Shown: positions 37,133 to 46,105 of the stretch, piece after piece
Position numbering within the stretch: the stretch's first letter is position 1
How the letters are laid out: the number at the start of each line of letters is the position of its first letter
Assembly (NCBI GenBank): GCA_913054135.1
Contig: CAJXJK010000001.1
Span: 248,001-312,000 of the forward strand
Source of the DNA: an uncultured Flavobacteriales bacterium
GTDB lineage: Bacteria > Bacteroidota > Bacteroidia > Flavobacteriales_D > Crocinitomicaceae
Direction: 5' to 3'
DNA: 64,000 nucleotides
The notes under the pieces: model-generated
Databases searched by the model: none
Told to the model about the DNA's origin: nothing
The model's input: the letters and a program-made list of their open reading frames with translations, nothing else
Made by a program: the position numbers and the translations under genes

Positions 37133-37735
37133 ATGAAACTGGTGTATCTTTTTTCTGCTGTTTTAATCATCTCATCTTGCGTAAAAGAAACTCCTGCTCC
37201 GTCGGGATCTAACACTAACAATCAATATAATTACCCTTCGGTGGTGGCTGAAATGCAAACCAACTTTTCAGAAGATTGGGACAACTGGCGATTTTATATT
37301 GGAGACACAACCGTTCAAGTGGTTACTTCATTCTCTGAAGATTGGGACAATTGGGATTTTTCGGCTCCAGGCTTGACGGGTGATTTACAAACTAATTTCT
37401 CTGAAGATTGGGACAACTGGAAATTGACAAATGGAGAGTACACAATTACCATGCAAACATCCTTTTCAGAAGATTGGGACAATTGGGATATAGATGATTC
37501 TCAAAATAATTGGCATGCTGATGTTCAAACTTCATTCTCTGAAGATTGGGATAATTGGGATGTTTATGAGTCTTCAGAAAACATTTTAGATGTCCAAACT
37601 GCCTTCTCTGAAGATTTTGACAATTGGGACGTATATGGCGATTTCCCTGTCGATTATCCAACTGAGTATAGAGTAGCGGTACTATTCGTTCCGGTTATTG
37701 TAAACTTATTGATGATTCAAGGAATTATTCAATAA
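37133..37735 (+). CDS. Lipoprotein with six FSEDWDNW repeats
   Basis: 200-residue protein of unknown family. A lipoprotein signal (VLIISSCVKE, Cys16) is followed by a short linker and six near-identical repeats with core FSEDWDNW at residues 45-52, 67-74, 89-96, 111-118, 134-141 and 158-165 (the last reads FSEDFDNW). Spacing is 22, 22, 22, 23 and 24 residues, and each core is preceded by QT or VT and a small residue. The units are acidic, rich in Asp, Glu and Trp. A hydrophobic tail (VAVLFVPVIVNLLMIQG, 181-197) closes the protein. The repeats are also visible in DNA at a 66-base period. It may bind metal, peptide or polymer; no evidence chooses between them. Translation follows the cupin gene by one base. 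Confidence 0.8.
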   Translation: MKLVYLFSAVLIISSCVKETPAPSGSNTNNQYNYPSVVAEMQTNFSEDWDNWRFYIGDTTVQVVTSFSEDWDNWDFSAPGLTGDLQTNFSEDWDNWKLTNGEYTITMQTSFSEDWDNWDIDDSQNNWHADVQTSFSEDWDNWDVYESSENILDVQTAFSEDFDNWDVYGDFPVDYPTEYRVAVLFVPVIVNLLMIQGIIQ

Positions 37736-37829
37736 GCTTGAAAATGGAGGATGACAAAGAATAGCATCTTAGCTGATCGAAGTCACCAAAACACAACACC
37801 ATACCGCTTAAGTTTGCTAAAAAACAATT

Positions 37830-38183
37830 ATGCACATTAGCGAAATAATGTCAAGCCCGGTAGTAGTTACTAGAAAAGGTACTAAAATCAAGCACACGAA
37901 AAGTCTATTAGTAAGAAAAGGGATTCATGCAATACCTGTTCTTGAAGAAGATGGTGTGATAGTAGGAATCGTATCTACGGGTGATCTGGCCAAGGCAGCT
38001 GACGAAGAGGTATTGGTTGAAGAATTGATGAGCAACCGTATTCATGTAGTGCAAACGAATAACCGAGTTAAAGATGCTGCCGCAATTATGGTTAAGCACA
38101 AAGTACATCACTTACCTGTGATGGACGAAGGCAAAATAGCAGGTATAATCAGCTCAATAGATATTCTTAAAACCTTGACTTAA
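37830..38183 (+). CDS. CBS-domain pair protein
   Basis: 117-residue protein made of two tandem CBS domains (about 7-58 and 67-117), each with the pattern of a leading IMSSPVVV/LMSNRIHVV strand, helix and HAIPVLEEDG/HHLPVMDEGK turn followed by GIVSTGDLAK and GIISSIDIL. CBS pairs bind adenosyl compounds such as AMP, ATP or SAM and regulate other proteins. No effector domain is attached. It converges on the large lipoprotein gene with a four-base overlap of the stop codons. Confidence 0.92.
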   Translation: MHISEIMSSPVVVTRKGTKIKHTKSLLVRKGIHAIPVLEEDGVIVGIVSTGDLAKAADEEVLVEELMSNRIHVVQTNNRVKDAAAIMVKHKVHHLPVMDEGKIAGIISSIDILKTLT

Positions 38184-39685
38184 AGGATTACCTTAGCTTT
38201 CAATAGTGATCCTCCCCACTCTACAACCGTAAAGCCTTTTCTTTCTTTTTTCATTTTTGAAAGGTTTTGTAAAGGAATATCAATTGGAGCAGCTAACGGC
38301 TTGTAAACCATCATTACTCTAATCATAGTTTCAGGTTGTGGACTCACTTTCAACTTTGCTGTTTCCTCGTATTCATCTGTTGAGAAATGAATCAAATTAT
38401 AAGGATTAGACTCTAAAATTGGCAGCCAGAAAACAATAAATTCATTCGCCTCTCTTCTATTAAGACCAACAGCATCTAATGATGCTTCAAGAAATTCAGC
38501 TGTTTTTTCAGCCGGCACGCAAAAACCTTCTTCAACCGTAAATTGATCTTCATTATTTCCTTCCCAATAAAGTGCGTAATACTCTTTTCCTTTCTCATCA
38601 ATCAATGTTCCGTCAGGGCTAGCCTTCACATTCCATCCGTCATTATACTTTGGATAGGTATGGGTGATTTCTCCTTTTACATCTAACTTAACATTTACTA
38701 AAGTCTCTTTTTCAGGATATAAATAGATAATAGGTTTCGCCATTCCATCCATTTGAGATTCATCTAAGACGAATATTGTTGAATCAAGTTCTCCATGCTC
38801 AAAGGTTTCATGAAGTTTCAATCCCATATAATAACTATAGATTTTTATGTCACCATGTAAGAGTCCATCTTCAAAATTTAATTCAAAGTAAAGGTTTTCA
38901 CCATCAATTCCAGCCGGAGTTTCATAGGCCATAAGAGTACCGGTAAACTTTTTGTCATTTATTTCAAATGGATTCCCAAATGATTCTTTCTCCATTATTG
39001 CGATAAGATTGTTGTCACCAGGCTCTTTTTCTCGCACCGAATATGAGATAATCTGAAGTTCTTGACCATTTTCATTCTTTAAATCTTTCGGGTCTTTTAT
39101 CCATAACTTAGATTCTGATTGGTTAAATGTCCAATCCACTGAATACGGATAAATTGGAGACTCCATCAAACTACCATTTCGGTAAATGTTTTGAATGAAA
39201 ACCTCTCCATCCAATCCATACATTGTTGCTGCGCCATCTGGTTTTCCCTGAACGGAAGTCCATGAAGCAGCTAATTTAGTTTTAGCTCTATCGTAAAACA
39301 CTTCTACAAGGCAATCATGTTCTTTAAAATCACCCCACAGTTGAAAACCGTTACCAATTACATATGACATATCAGTGCTAAAATCACCTGTAAAACCTGA
39401 ATAAGGTATTACATGTAATTTATCAAAGGAGTCAGGTAAAGGACTAGTCACTTCTCCGTCCCAATCACCTGGTTCAAAAATCCAAAGTTCTTCATCAGGA
39501 CCATCCACTGCTCCTTCGGCAGTATAAATCTCACCATCAAAAACGACAATACTATCAGCCAGATCTTCATAGATCGTGTCATCTAAATCCATTACTGTTT
39601 CTTGTTCATCAACACTTTCTGTTTCTGGTTCAGAACCACAAGACACTAAAAACAAAGCTGGTAATACGAAATATGCTATTCTCAT
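38180..39685 (-). CDS. Large lipoprotein of unknown function with MORN-like region
   Basis: 501-residue lipoprotein (signal FLVSCGSEP, Cys16). The mature N-terminus is acidic; residues about 120-170 show a MORN/YwqK-like motif style (LAASWTSVQGKPDGAATMYGLDGEVFIQNIYRNGSLME). The last about 200 residues are a conserved-looking domain beginning KPIIYLYPEKETLVNVKLDVKGEITHTYPKYNDGWNVKASPDG and containing YYALYWEG, LNRREANEFIVFWLPILESNPYNLIHF and ETMIRVMMVY. I have a sense of similar stand-alone domains in other bacteria but no function is known to me. Monocistronic. Confidence 0.7.
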   Translation of the reverse strand: MRIAYFVLPALFLVSCGSEPETESVDEQETVMDLDDTIYEDLADSIVVFDGEIYTAEGAVDGPDEELWIFEPGDWDGEVTSPLPDSFDKLHVIPYSGFTGDFSTDMSYVIGNGFQLWGDFKEHDCLVEVFYDRAKTKLAASWTSVQGKPDGAATMYGLDGEVFIQNIYRNGSLMESPIYPYSVDWTFNQSESKLWIKDPKDLKNENGQELQIISYSVREKEPGDNNLIAIMEKESFGNPFEINDKKFTGTLMAYETPAGIDGENLYFELNFEDGLLHGDIKIYSYYMGLKLHETFEHGELDSTIFVLDESQMDGMAKPIIYLYPEKETLVNVKLDVKGEITHTYPKYNDGWNVKASPDGTLIDEKGKEYYALYWEGNNEDQFTVEEGFCVPAEKTAEFLEASLDAVGLNRREANEFIVFWLPILESNPYNLIHFSTDEYEETAKLKVSPQPETMIRVMMVYKPLAAPIDIPLQNLSKMKKERKGFTVVEWGGSLLKAKVIL

Positions 39686-39769
39686 TTGGTAGGATTTTAG
39701 TCTAAGATATAAAAAAGGACATTAAGAAAATTAGTAAAAATAAGACGAGAACAAAAAAAGGATTGTCAA

Positions 39770-40309
39770 CTAACTTTCAGGACTATCAAAAAAATCTATC
39801 AGTATTTTATAAAGGTCAATTAGCAATGAAAGCACTTGAACCTTTTCTGCAAACATTAACGGGTATACAGTATCAATAACAAACTTCCCCTCCTTATTTC
39901 TTCCTTCAATCACCGGCTCAAACATTGTGTTATCAGCAATTTTGAATAGTTTGTAAAAGTTAACATCTTTTCTCAAGAACACAATTAATGTCGAGTTGGA
40001 GCTAGCAATTTGAAACTCATTTTGACCAATTTTTTTCTTCTTTTTCTTCCAAAAGAAATTCCGGTATAAGCTAGGTCTTGTAATGGTAAATTGAGAAGCC
40101 ACCTTTTGTGAATCAAGTTCGCAAAATAAAAAGCCTCGATTCTCATGACCAATCTGGACTTCTGCAGTTATCTTGACTCCTTTATAGGGTATAATAAAAC
40201 TATATTTAGAAGATGGATATGAGGCACCAAACATTCTATGACTTTCATGCACGACTGTGAAAGTTCCATTTAGTTTTTCGGCCAAATGCCGATAATCATC
40301 TTCAAGCAT
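39770..40309 (-). CDS. Hypothetical cytoplasmic protein
   Basis: 179-residue protein without signal peptide or membrane span. Basic stretch FFWKKKKKKIGQNEF in the middle, and a hydrophobic end (EKVQVLSLLIDLYKILIDFF). No recognisable family. It lies downstream of the tRNA-Leu gene but a terminator separates them. It is read as a single gene because no partner overlaps. Confidence 0.55.
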   Translation of the reverse strand: MLEDDYRHLAEKLNGTFTVVHESHRMFGASYPSSKYSFIIPYKGVKITAEVQIGHENRGFLFCELDSQKVASQFTITRPSLYRNFFWKKKKKKIGQNEFQIASSNSTLIVFLRKDVNFYKLFKIADNTMFEPVIEGRNKEGKFVIDTVYPLMFAEKVQVLSLLIDLYKILIDFFDSPES

Positions 40310-40365
40310 ATCTCTTGATTAGGAACAAATATATTCACAAATGGCATATGGAGCCAATCACAAGA

Positions 40366-40399
40366 ATAAAAAAAGCCTCCCTTAAAAAAGAGAGGCTTT
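40366..40399 (-). terminator. Intrinsic terminator after tRNA-Leu
   Basis: On the minus strand AAAGCCTCTC (40390-40399) pairs imperfectly with GGGAGGCTTT (40372-40381) and is followed by a run of T. It lies directly after the tRNA 3' end. Confidence 0.8.
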
Positions 40400-40400
40400 G

Positions 40401-40481
40401 TACCCGAGACCGGAATCGAACCGGTACTCCAAAGGAACACGAGTTTGAGTCGTGCGCGTCTACCAGTTCCGCCACTCGGGC
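40401..40481 (-). tRNA. tRNA-Leu, anticodon CAA
   Basis: 81-base cloverleaf. Acceptor GCCCGAG (40475-40481) pairs with CTCGGGT, with one G-U pair; the discriminator is A and no CCA is encoded. The anticodon stem CACGA/TCGTG holds a loop CTCAAAC with anticodon CAA, reading the UUG codon. A variable arm of the class II type and the T arm with GGTTCGATTCC are present. Confidence 0.97.
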
Positions 40482-40589
40482 ATTTATTCATCTTCGTTCC
40501 GATAACAATCGGCACAGCCACTGGTAATTGGCTTTCGGACGCCAAATTTAGTCATTTTTCTTTATTGATTTCGAAGGAGGAACTTTTAT

Positions 40590-43091
40590 TTATCTAATCA
40601 GAGAAATATTTCCTTTTTGGTTGACTTCTTCGCCATTTATTTGGAATCCGCGAAGCATGTAAACAAAGACCGCCGTATTTAAGTCTTTATCTTTCCATCT
40701 GCCATCCCAGCAGATATTTTTCTCTCCAGTTTCAAAGACCTTCTCACCCCATCTATTATAAATAACGAAGCTAAAGTTCTCAAGACAGTCACTGTAAACA
40801 CAAAGTAAATCGTTTTCTCCGTCACCATTTGGCGAGAAAGCGGTTGGCACAAATACTTCACCACAAATAATTTCGACATTCACCTTCATACAAGAAGTAT
40901 CTGGGCATCCATTCACATCAACTCCGGTAACGCAGTAGGTTGTTGTAATTTGTGGGCATGCAATTGGCGTTTGGCAATCGTCGCAAGTCAATTCGTAATC
41001 AGGCTCCCATTGATAAACATCTGCTCCGGCGGCTCCAAGACTAATGCACTCGCCATATGTAATAGTAGCGTTAGGATAAGTCGTCACCGTTGGAGATGTA
41101 AATGATTGCACAAGGATAGAATCCAATTTAGTACATCCATTGCCGTCGGTTACTGTAACTACATGCATGGCAGAATCTAAGTTAATTGCAGAAGATGTCG
41201 TGCTTGGTGAATTGTTCCAAGAGTAAGAAAAACCACCTGCTCCTCCACCTACCACAACTGCAGCAGTTCCTAAATCAGGCAAACAAGCACTTGATGCGCT
41301 CATAGTTGTCGTAATAGCATTTGGTTCAACAATAATAACTTGGGATGTTGCCACGCATCCTGCGATATCGTCAGTCACAGTCACGGTATAAGTTCCAGCT
41401 CCTAATCCATTAATTGATTGAGTAGTTTGAACAGGAGATGTATCCCAAGAGTAGCTGTATGAGCCAGAACCACCAGTGACATTTGCAGTGGCATCTCCAC
41501 CTAGAAGACCATTACAACTAATGCTGTTGAAGACAACATTAAGATTTAGATCAACGACTAAAATGGTTTGAGTTGAAAAATCTGAACATCCGACTGACCC
41601 CACTGTGTAAGTAACATCTTGAGTTCCTGAAGCGGGGTCAAATGTGTTGCCTGTGACACCTGTCCCTGACCAAGTCCCGCCAGGATCTCCAGTAACTTGA
41701 GCATTTAAATTTACCGCAGGATCACCTGCACAAAGAGAAAGAGTCGTCCATGAAGGGTCTACAGCTGCTCCAATCGTGATGGTCAGCATTAAAGTCGCAT
41801 CACAAGGTGCTGTTCCGACAGTATAAGTAATATTTTGAGTTCCAACTGAAGGATCAAACATGTTACCTGTTATCCCTGTGCCTGTAAAAGTTCCTCCTGC
41901 AGTTCCCGTCACCAATGTACTCAAGTCAACAGGAGCTGCAGAAGAGCATAAACCAGTTGGGGCTGTCCATGTCGCATCTCCATCTGAAGTGACATTAATA
42001 TCTTGCATGTCTGTTCCCAAACAAGGAGCAGCTCCTATCGTGTAGGTAATAGAAATGTTTCCGCTCAAGCCAGTAGGATCAAAATTGTTTCCTGTCACAC
42101 CTGTTCCCGACCAAGTTCCTCCGGCATCTCCGGTAATAAGTGCATTTAAGTCTATTACTCCGGCAGATTCACAAATAGCTCCTGGTGATGTCCATGAAGG
42201 ATCTAGACTTGCTGAAACATCAATCGTAATATTATCGGTCACAGTTCCGGCACATCCAGTTGCTAATTCATAGGTAATGACATGCGAGCCCAAACCAGCC
42301 ACTGATGGATCAAATTCTCCCGTAACTCCATCAACTATGCCTGTACCTGTCCAAGTTCCTCCAGGATCTACTGCACTTAAAATGACCGAAGGGCTGTTTG
42401 AACAAAATGGTCCGGCAGCAGTAATTGTTGGATCAGAAGGTGGCGGACCAAAACTAATATTATCAATTCCCATTCTTAATGCACCATAAATTCCAATTGA
42501 AGTTGAAGACTCGGGATCATCATCAAAAGGTAAAAATTTAATGACATGTGAAGCAGCAGTTGCAGTGAACGTAACTGAACGCAATTCCCAATTCACATTA
42601 GGCTCATTAAATATTAATTGACTAACCGAAACTGCTGAATTTCCGATAAGGGTATTATCCATGTATACACTCCAAGCCCCTGAAGTATCAGTGGCGTTTT
42701 GCTGTTTGACTACCGCCTGATAAAAACAGATTGTATAATCGTCACCAATTGTAAAACCATTTACGGTTTGCATGATTCCTTCGTGCCAAAAGAACCCACC
42801 ACTCATAGTCGTTGAAGCTTTTAATCCAGAAACGCATGAGGTTCCTGATTGCGGAGTCGCCACAATTCCGCCTACCGTGTTAGGACCGGTTCCGTCAAGA
42901 ACATCTGAAGTAGCCTGAACAGGTGCTAGAGCTTGACTTGCCGGATCTGTGTCTGGAACATCTTGCCAAGAAGGAGGAACGCTCGGAGAACCAATAGGTC
43001 CATCAACTTCACCGTTTGCAAAAACCTGTGAATGACCTACTTGTCCGAAAGACAAAATAAGAAGAGTTAGGAATATGAATCTACTTTTCAT
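40590..43091 (-). CDS. T9SS type B secreted repeat protein with SprB-like domain
   Basis: 833-residue secreted protein. A signal peptide is followed by an unassigned ligand-like domain (about 25-215), four Ig-like repeats of about 70-80 residues carrying GGTWSGTGVTGNxFDP (one with FTGTG), a SprB-type repeat pair (SYSWDTSPVQ, FSYSWNNSPST), and the C-terminal gliding-motility sorting domain (VFVPTAFSPNGDGENDLLCVY...FVIYNRWGEKVFET...GNISLIR), which is the type B signal of type IX secretion. It should be exported to the surface and may work in adhesion or motility. It is a tandem paralogue of the next gene, 74 bases away. Confidence 0.9.
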   Translation of the reverse strand: MKSRFIFLTLLILSFGQVGHSQVFANGEVDGPIGSPSVPPSWQDVPDTDPASQALAPVQATSDVLDGTGPNTVGGIVATPQSGTSCVSGLKASTTMSGGFFWHEGIMQTVNGFTIGDDYTICFYQAVVKQQNATDTSGAWSVYMDNTLIGNSAVSVSQLIFNEPNVNWELRSVTFTATAASHVIKFLPFDDDPESSTSIGIYGALRMGIDNISFGPPPSDPTITAAGPFCSNSPSVILSAVDPGGTWTGTGIVDGVTGEFDPSVAGLGSHVITYELATGCAGTVTDNITIDVSASLDPSWTSPGAICESAGVIDLNALITGDAGGTWSGTGVTGNNFDPTGLSGNISITYTIGAAPCLGTDMQDINVTSDGDATWTAPTGLCSSAAPVDLSTLVTGTAGGTFTGTGITGNMFDPSVGTQNITYTVGTAPCDATLMLTITIGAAVDPSWTTLSLCAGDPAVNLNAQVTGDPGGTWSGTGVTGNTFDPASGTQDVTYTVGSVGCSDFSTQTILVVDLNLNVVFNSISCNGLLGGDATANVTGGSGSYSYSWDTSPVQTTQSINGLGAGTYTVTVTDDIAGCVATSQVIIVEPNAITTTMSASSACLPDLGTAAVVVGGGAGGFSYSWNNSPSTTSSAINLDSAMHVVTVTDGNGCTKLDSILVQSFTSPTVTTYPNATITYGECISLGAAGADVYQWEPDYELTCDDCQTPIACPQITTTYCVTGVDVNGCPDTSCMKVNVEIICGEVFVPTAFSPNGDGENDLLCVYSDCLENFSFVIYNRWGEKVFETGEKNICWDGRWKDKDLNTAVFVYMLRGFQINGEEVNQKGNISLIR

Positions 43092-43165
43092 TGCGCGCTT
43101 AATCAGAAGACGTATTTATCGTTCTAAAGTTGGGCTGAAAGGTATTAAAGACGAATTCTTGTGAT

Positions 43166-45919
43166 TTATCTTACTAAGGAAATATTCCCTTTTTGAACTA
43201 CAATTTCACCATTAATTAATTCTCCTTCTAAAACGTAGACAAAAACAGCAGGGTTTAGTTGTTTACCTTTCCAGGTTCCATCCCAACAGTCTCCCTTATC
43301 AGAACTTAAGAAGACTTTTTCGCCCCATCTATTGTAGATAGAGATACTGAATGCCTGCAAACAAGGACTATATACACATAGCTCGTCATTCTCGCCGTCA
43401 TCATTTGGCGAGAATCCACTAGGGACGAATACGTCTCCGCATACAATCTCAACTGTCACTTTCATGCAATTGGTAGCTGGGCATCCATTTGAGCCAACAC
43501 CTGTCACACAATAAGTAGTTGTCACCTCAGGGCAAGCCATTGGTGTTTGGCAATCAGAACAATCTAGCTGATACTCTGGTTCCCAATTATAAACATTTGC
43601 TCCCACCGCTCCCAAAGAAACGCATTGACCATAGTCAATTATTGCATCAGGATAAGTATTAACGCTAGGCGCCTGGAATATTTGAATTAGGATTGAATCC
43701 TCCTTCGTACATCCATTATTATCAGTTATAGTTACGACATGCATGGCTGAATCAAGATTGATAGCCGTCATATCTGTACTTGGAGAATTATTCCAAACAT
43801 AAGAGAATCCACCAACTCCTCCTGAAGCAAAAACCGAAGCAGTTCCGAAATCAGGTGCACATGCGCCCTGACCAGTCATAGTAGAAGTAATTGCAGCTGG
43901 TTCAACAACAGTGACAGTAACATCTGTAGAGCATCCAAGATCAAGATCAACAACAGTAACGGTATGGTCACCCGCGGTTAAACCTCCCGCACTTGCAGTT
44001 GTTTGTCCTCCTGGATTCCAAGCATAAGTATAATTTCCAGAACCTCCAGTCACGGTTGCAGTACAACCGCCATCAGATAAACCAAAGCAAGAAATATTAT
44101 TTACTGCTACATCAACTTGTGGTTCACCTACTGTAATAGTTTGCATTAAGTTGTCAGAACAAGCTCCTGTAGTCACTGTATAAGTTATATCCTGAGCTCC
44201 ACCAGAAGGGTCAAAAACAGATCCCGTTATACCAGTCCCAGACCAAACACCACCTACATCACCTGTAATTTGAGCATTAAGATCAAAAGGTGCCGCCGAA
44301 GAACAAAGAGAAAGAGTTGTCCATGATGGATCTGGTGTGACATCCACATTTATAAGAAGAGATAATGTCTCCTCACAAGGAGCTGTACCTACCGTATAAG
44401 TTACATTTGAAGTTCCTGCACTTGGATCAAACATATTTCCTGTAACACCAGTTCCTGACCAAGTTCCGCCAGCCGTTCCAGTTACAAGAGCATCTAAATC
44501 AACATCAGCTGATCCTTCACACAAGTTTAAAGGTTCCGTCCATGTCGGATCAACATCTGGATTTACGATAATATCATTAGACTCTGCTCCCACACATGGC
44601 ACAATACCAACTGTATAGGTCACTGAAATATTCCCAGATAATCCTGTTGGGTCAAAAGTATTTCCTGTCACTCCTGTACCCGACCAAGTTCCGCCAGGAG
44701 TTCCATTAATCATTGTAGACAAATCAACTGTACCGTTCGTTTCACAAATAGTTCCCGGAGAAGTCCATGAAGGATCTTCACTTGGTATAACATCAATCTG
44801 TTGTGCAGAAACGTCATCACAAGGTGCTGTACCAACTGTGTAAGTCAAGGTCTGAGTTCCTGAAGAAGGGTCAAACATATTTCCCGTTACTCCAGTCCCT
44901 GTCCAAGTTCCGCCGGCCGTTCCAGTGATTAAAGCATTCAAATCGATATCGGCTCCATTTGCACAAATATTCAAAGGTGGAGTCCAAGAGGCATCAGCAG
45001 TTGTTGTCACAACAATAGTTTGAGTAGAATCTTCGGTACAAGGTGCTGCATTCGTATAAGTAATACTTTGTGTTCCGGCAGAAGGATCAAACATATTTCC
45101 TGTAACACCAGTTCCTGACCACGTTCCGCCAGCATCACCAGTAATCAATGTGTTCAAATCAATCAAGGGATCAGTAGAACATGCAGTTGTTGTCGTCCAA
45201 GCAGGATCACAAGCTGTAACGATTGGCTCAACCACAAAATCATCCACATAGAGATAGACAGTTGAATAGCTTCCCGCTCCTGCAGGAATAGCATTTGTGT
45301 TGACATCAGTTTTAAAATTACCAATAGTCATGTATTGTTCACCTCCTGTAGCTGTGTATTGATAATTCAACTGAATCCAGTTTGTTTTATCAGTAATCAC
45401 TGTTGTGTTTTGAATCTGCGGAGTAATAGTTGTAATTGGATTCCAATTACCACCTGTACCAACTACCGGAGCTGTTGAAAAATATAACTCTAAACCATCA
45501 TCAGTTCCGAATTGTGAATTATCAGAAAGACTTGTCCAAAATGAAATATCGTAAGTTGTACCAGCAACCATTGGTGTGGTGAACGTACAGTAAGTGTATT
45601 CTCTAAAACCTGGAGTTGACTGATAGTATAAGGCAAATCCAAAATAACCTACGCCTGAGTGAGCCGCTTGATTTCCGAATGCATTTGCCGGACAATTCAC
45701 GATTCCAGCATTACAAGCATTAATATAATCAGAAGACCCTGTATGCAAAGCGATTTTTTGCCAACCTACACAGTTATCAATTTGCGCCACAGATGTTGGG
45801 CAAACCGTATAATTTTCTAAATCTGGATTTGGGACTATGTTCTGTGCATGGCTCGAGATACCAGCAAACATTCCTAAAACAACTGCGAGGATAAGTCCTA
45901 AACTTCTTTCTTTTTTCAT
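43166..45919 (-). CDS. T9SS type B secreted repeat protein, paralogue with five repeats
   Basis: 917-residue paralogue of the preceding protein. A signal peptide (GMFAGISSHAQ) is followed by a domain reading IVPNPDLENYTVCPTSVAQIDN, the style of surface proteins with a C-type-lectin-like or carbohydrate-binding start; then five Ig-like repeats with the motif GGTWSGTGVTGNMFDP (repeat 5 ends GGVWSGTGITGSVFDP); SprB-like repeats (TYAWNPGGQTT, FSYVWNNSPST); and the same type B C-terminal sorting signal (VFVPSGFSPNDDGENDELCVY). Paralogy is evident through the whole C-terminal half. The repeat count (five against four) suggests change by unit gain or loss. Not obviously co-transcribed with the OmpA-like gene upstream. 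Confidence 0.9.
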   Translation of the reverse strand: MKKERSLGLILAVVLGMFAGISSHAQNIVPNPDLENYTVCPTSVAQIDNCVGWQKIALHTGSSDYINACNAGIVNCPANAFGNQAAHSGVGYFGFALYYQSTPGFREYTYCTFTTPMVAGTTYDISFWTSLSDNSQFGTDDGLELYFSTAPVVGTGGNWNPITTITPQIQNTTVITDKTNWIQLNYQYTATGGEQYMTIGNFKTDVNTNAIPAGAGSYSTVYLYVDDFVVEPIVTACDPAWTTTTACSTDPLIDLNTLITGDAGGTWSGTGVTGNMFDPSAGTQSITYTNAAPCTEDSTQTIVVTTTADASWTPPLNICANGADIDLNALITGTAGGTWTGTGVTGNMFDPSSGTQTLTYTVGTAPCDDVSAQQIDVIPSEDPSWTSPGTICETNGTVDLSTMINGTPGGTWSGTGVTGNTFDPTGLSGNISVTYTVGIVPCVGAESNDIIVNPDVDPTWTEPLNLCEGSADVDLDALVTGTAGGTWSGTGVTGNMFDPSAGTSNVTYTVGTAPCEETLSLLINVDVTPDPSWTTLSLCSSAAPFDLNAQITGDVGGVWSGTGITGSVFDPSGGAQDITYTVTTGACSDNLMQTITVGEPQVDVAVNNISCFGLSDGGCTATVTGGSGNYTYAWNPGGQTTASAGGLTAGDHTVTVVDLDLGCSTDVTVTVVEPAAITSTMTGQGACAPDFGTASVFASGGVGGFSYVWNNSPSTDMTAINLDSAMHVVTITDNNGCTKEDSILIQIFQAPSVNTYPDAIIDYGQCVSLGAVGANVYNWEPEYQLDCSDCQTPMACPEVTTTYCVTGVGSNGCPATNCMKVTVEIVCGDVFVPSGFSPNDDGENDELCVYSPCLQAFSISIYNRWGEKVFLSSDKGDCWDGTWKGKQLNPAVFVYVLEGELINGEIVVQKGNISLVR

Positions 45920-46043
45920 TTTCGTGTAAGTAGGGTTCTGTCAATTTACAAAAAAAGGAAGAATAATATGCAGCTTTTAGAAACTAAACACATGATTACG
46001 AATGCTTTGTTAAATAAAACACATTGAAATAAAACTTTTGAGC

Positions 46044-46080
46044 ACAAAAAAAACCCTGACAATCTTACGATTATCAGGGT
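46044..46080 (-). terminator. Intrinsic terminator of the OmpA/TPR lipoprotein gene
   Basis: On the minus strand ACCCTGATAATCG forms a stem with TTGTCAGGGT (46052-46061 with 46071-46080), followed by eight T. It lies 26 bases after the stop of the gene at 46106. Confidence 0.85.
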
Positions 46081-46105
46081 CTATTATTTTAGATAGAATG
46101 TTTTC

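Noticed and set aside
37265-37627. CRISPR-like direct repeats at 66-base spacing
   Set aside because: They lie in frame in one gene and encode FSEDWDNW; spacers are coding and related to each other; no cas gene is present.
40270-40545. Open frame of 91 codons on the minus strand
   Set aside because: It runs through the tRNA-Leu gene and its terminator, so it is not coding.
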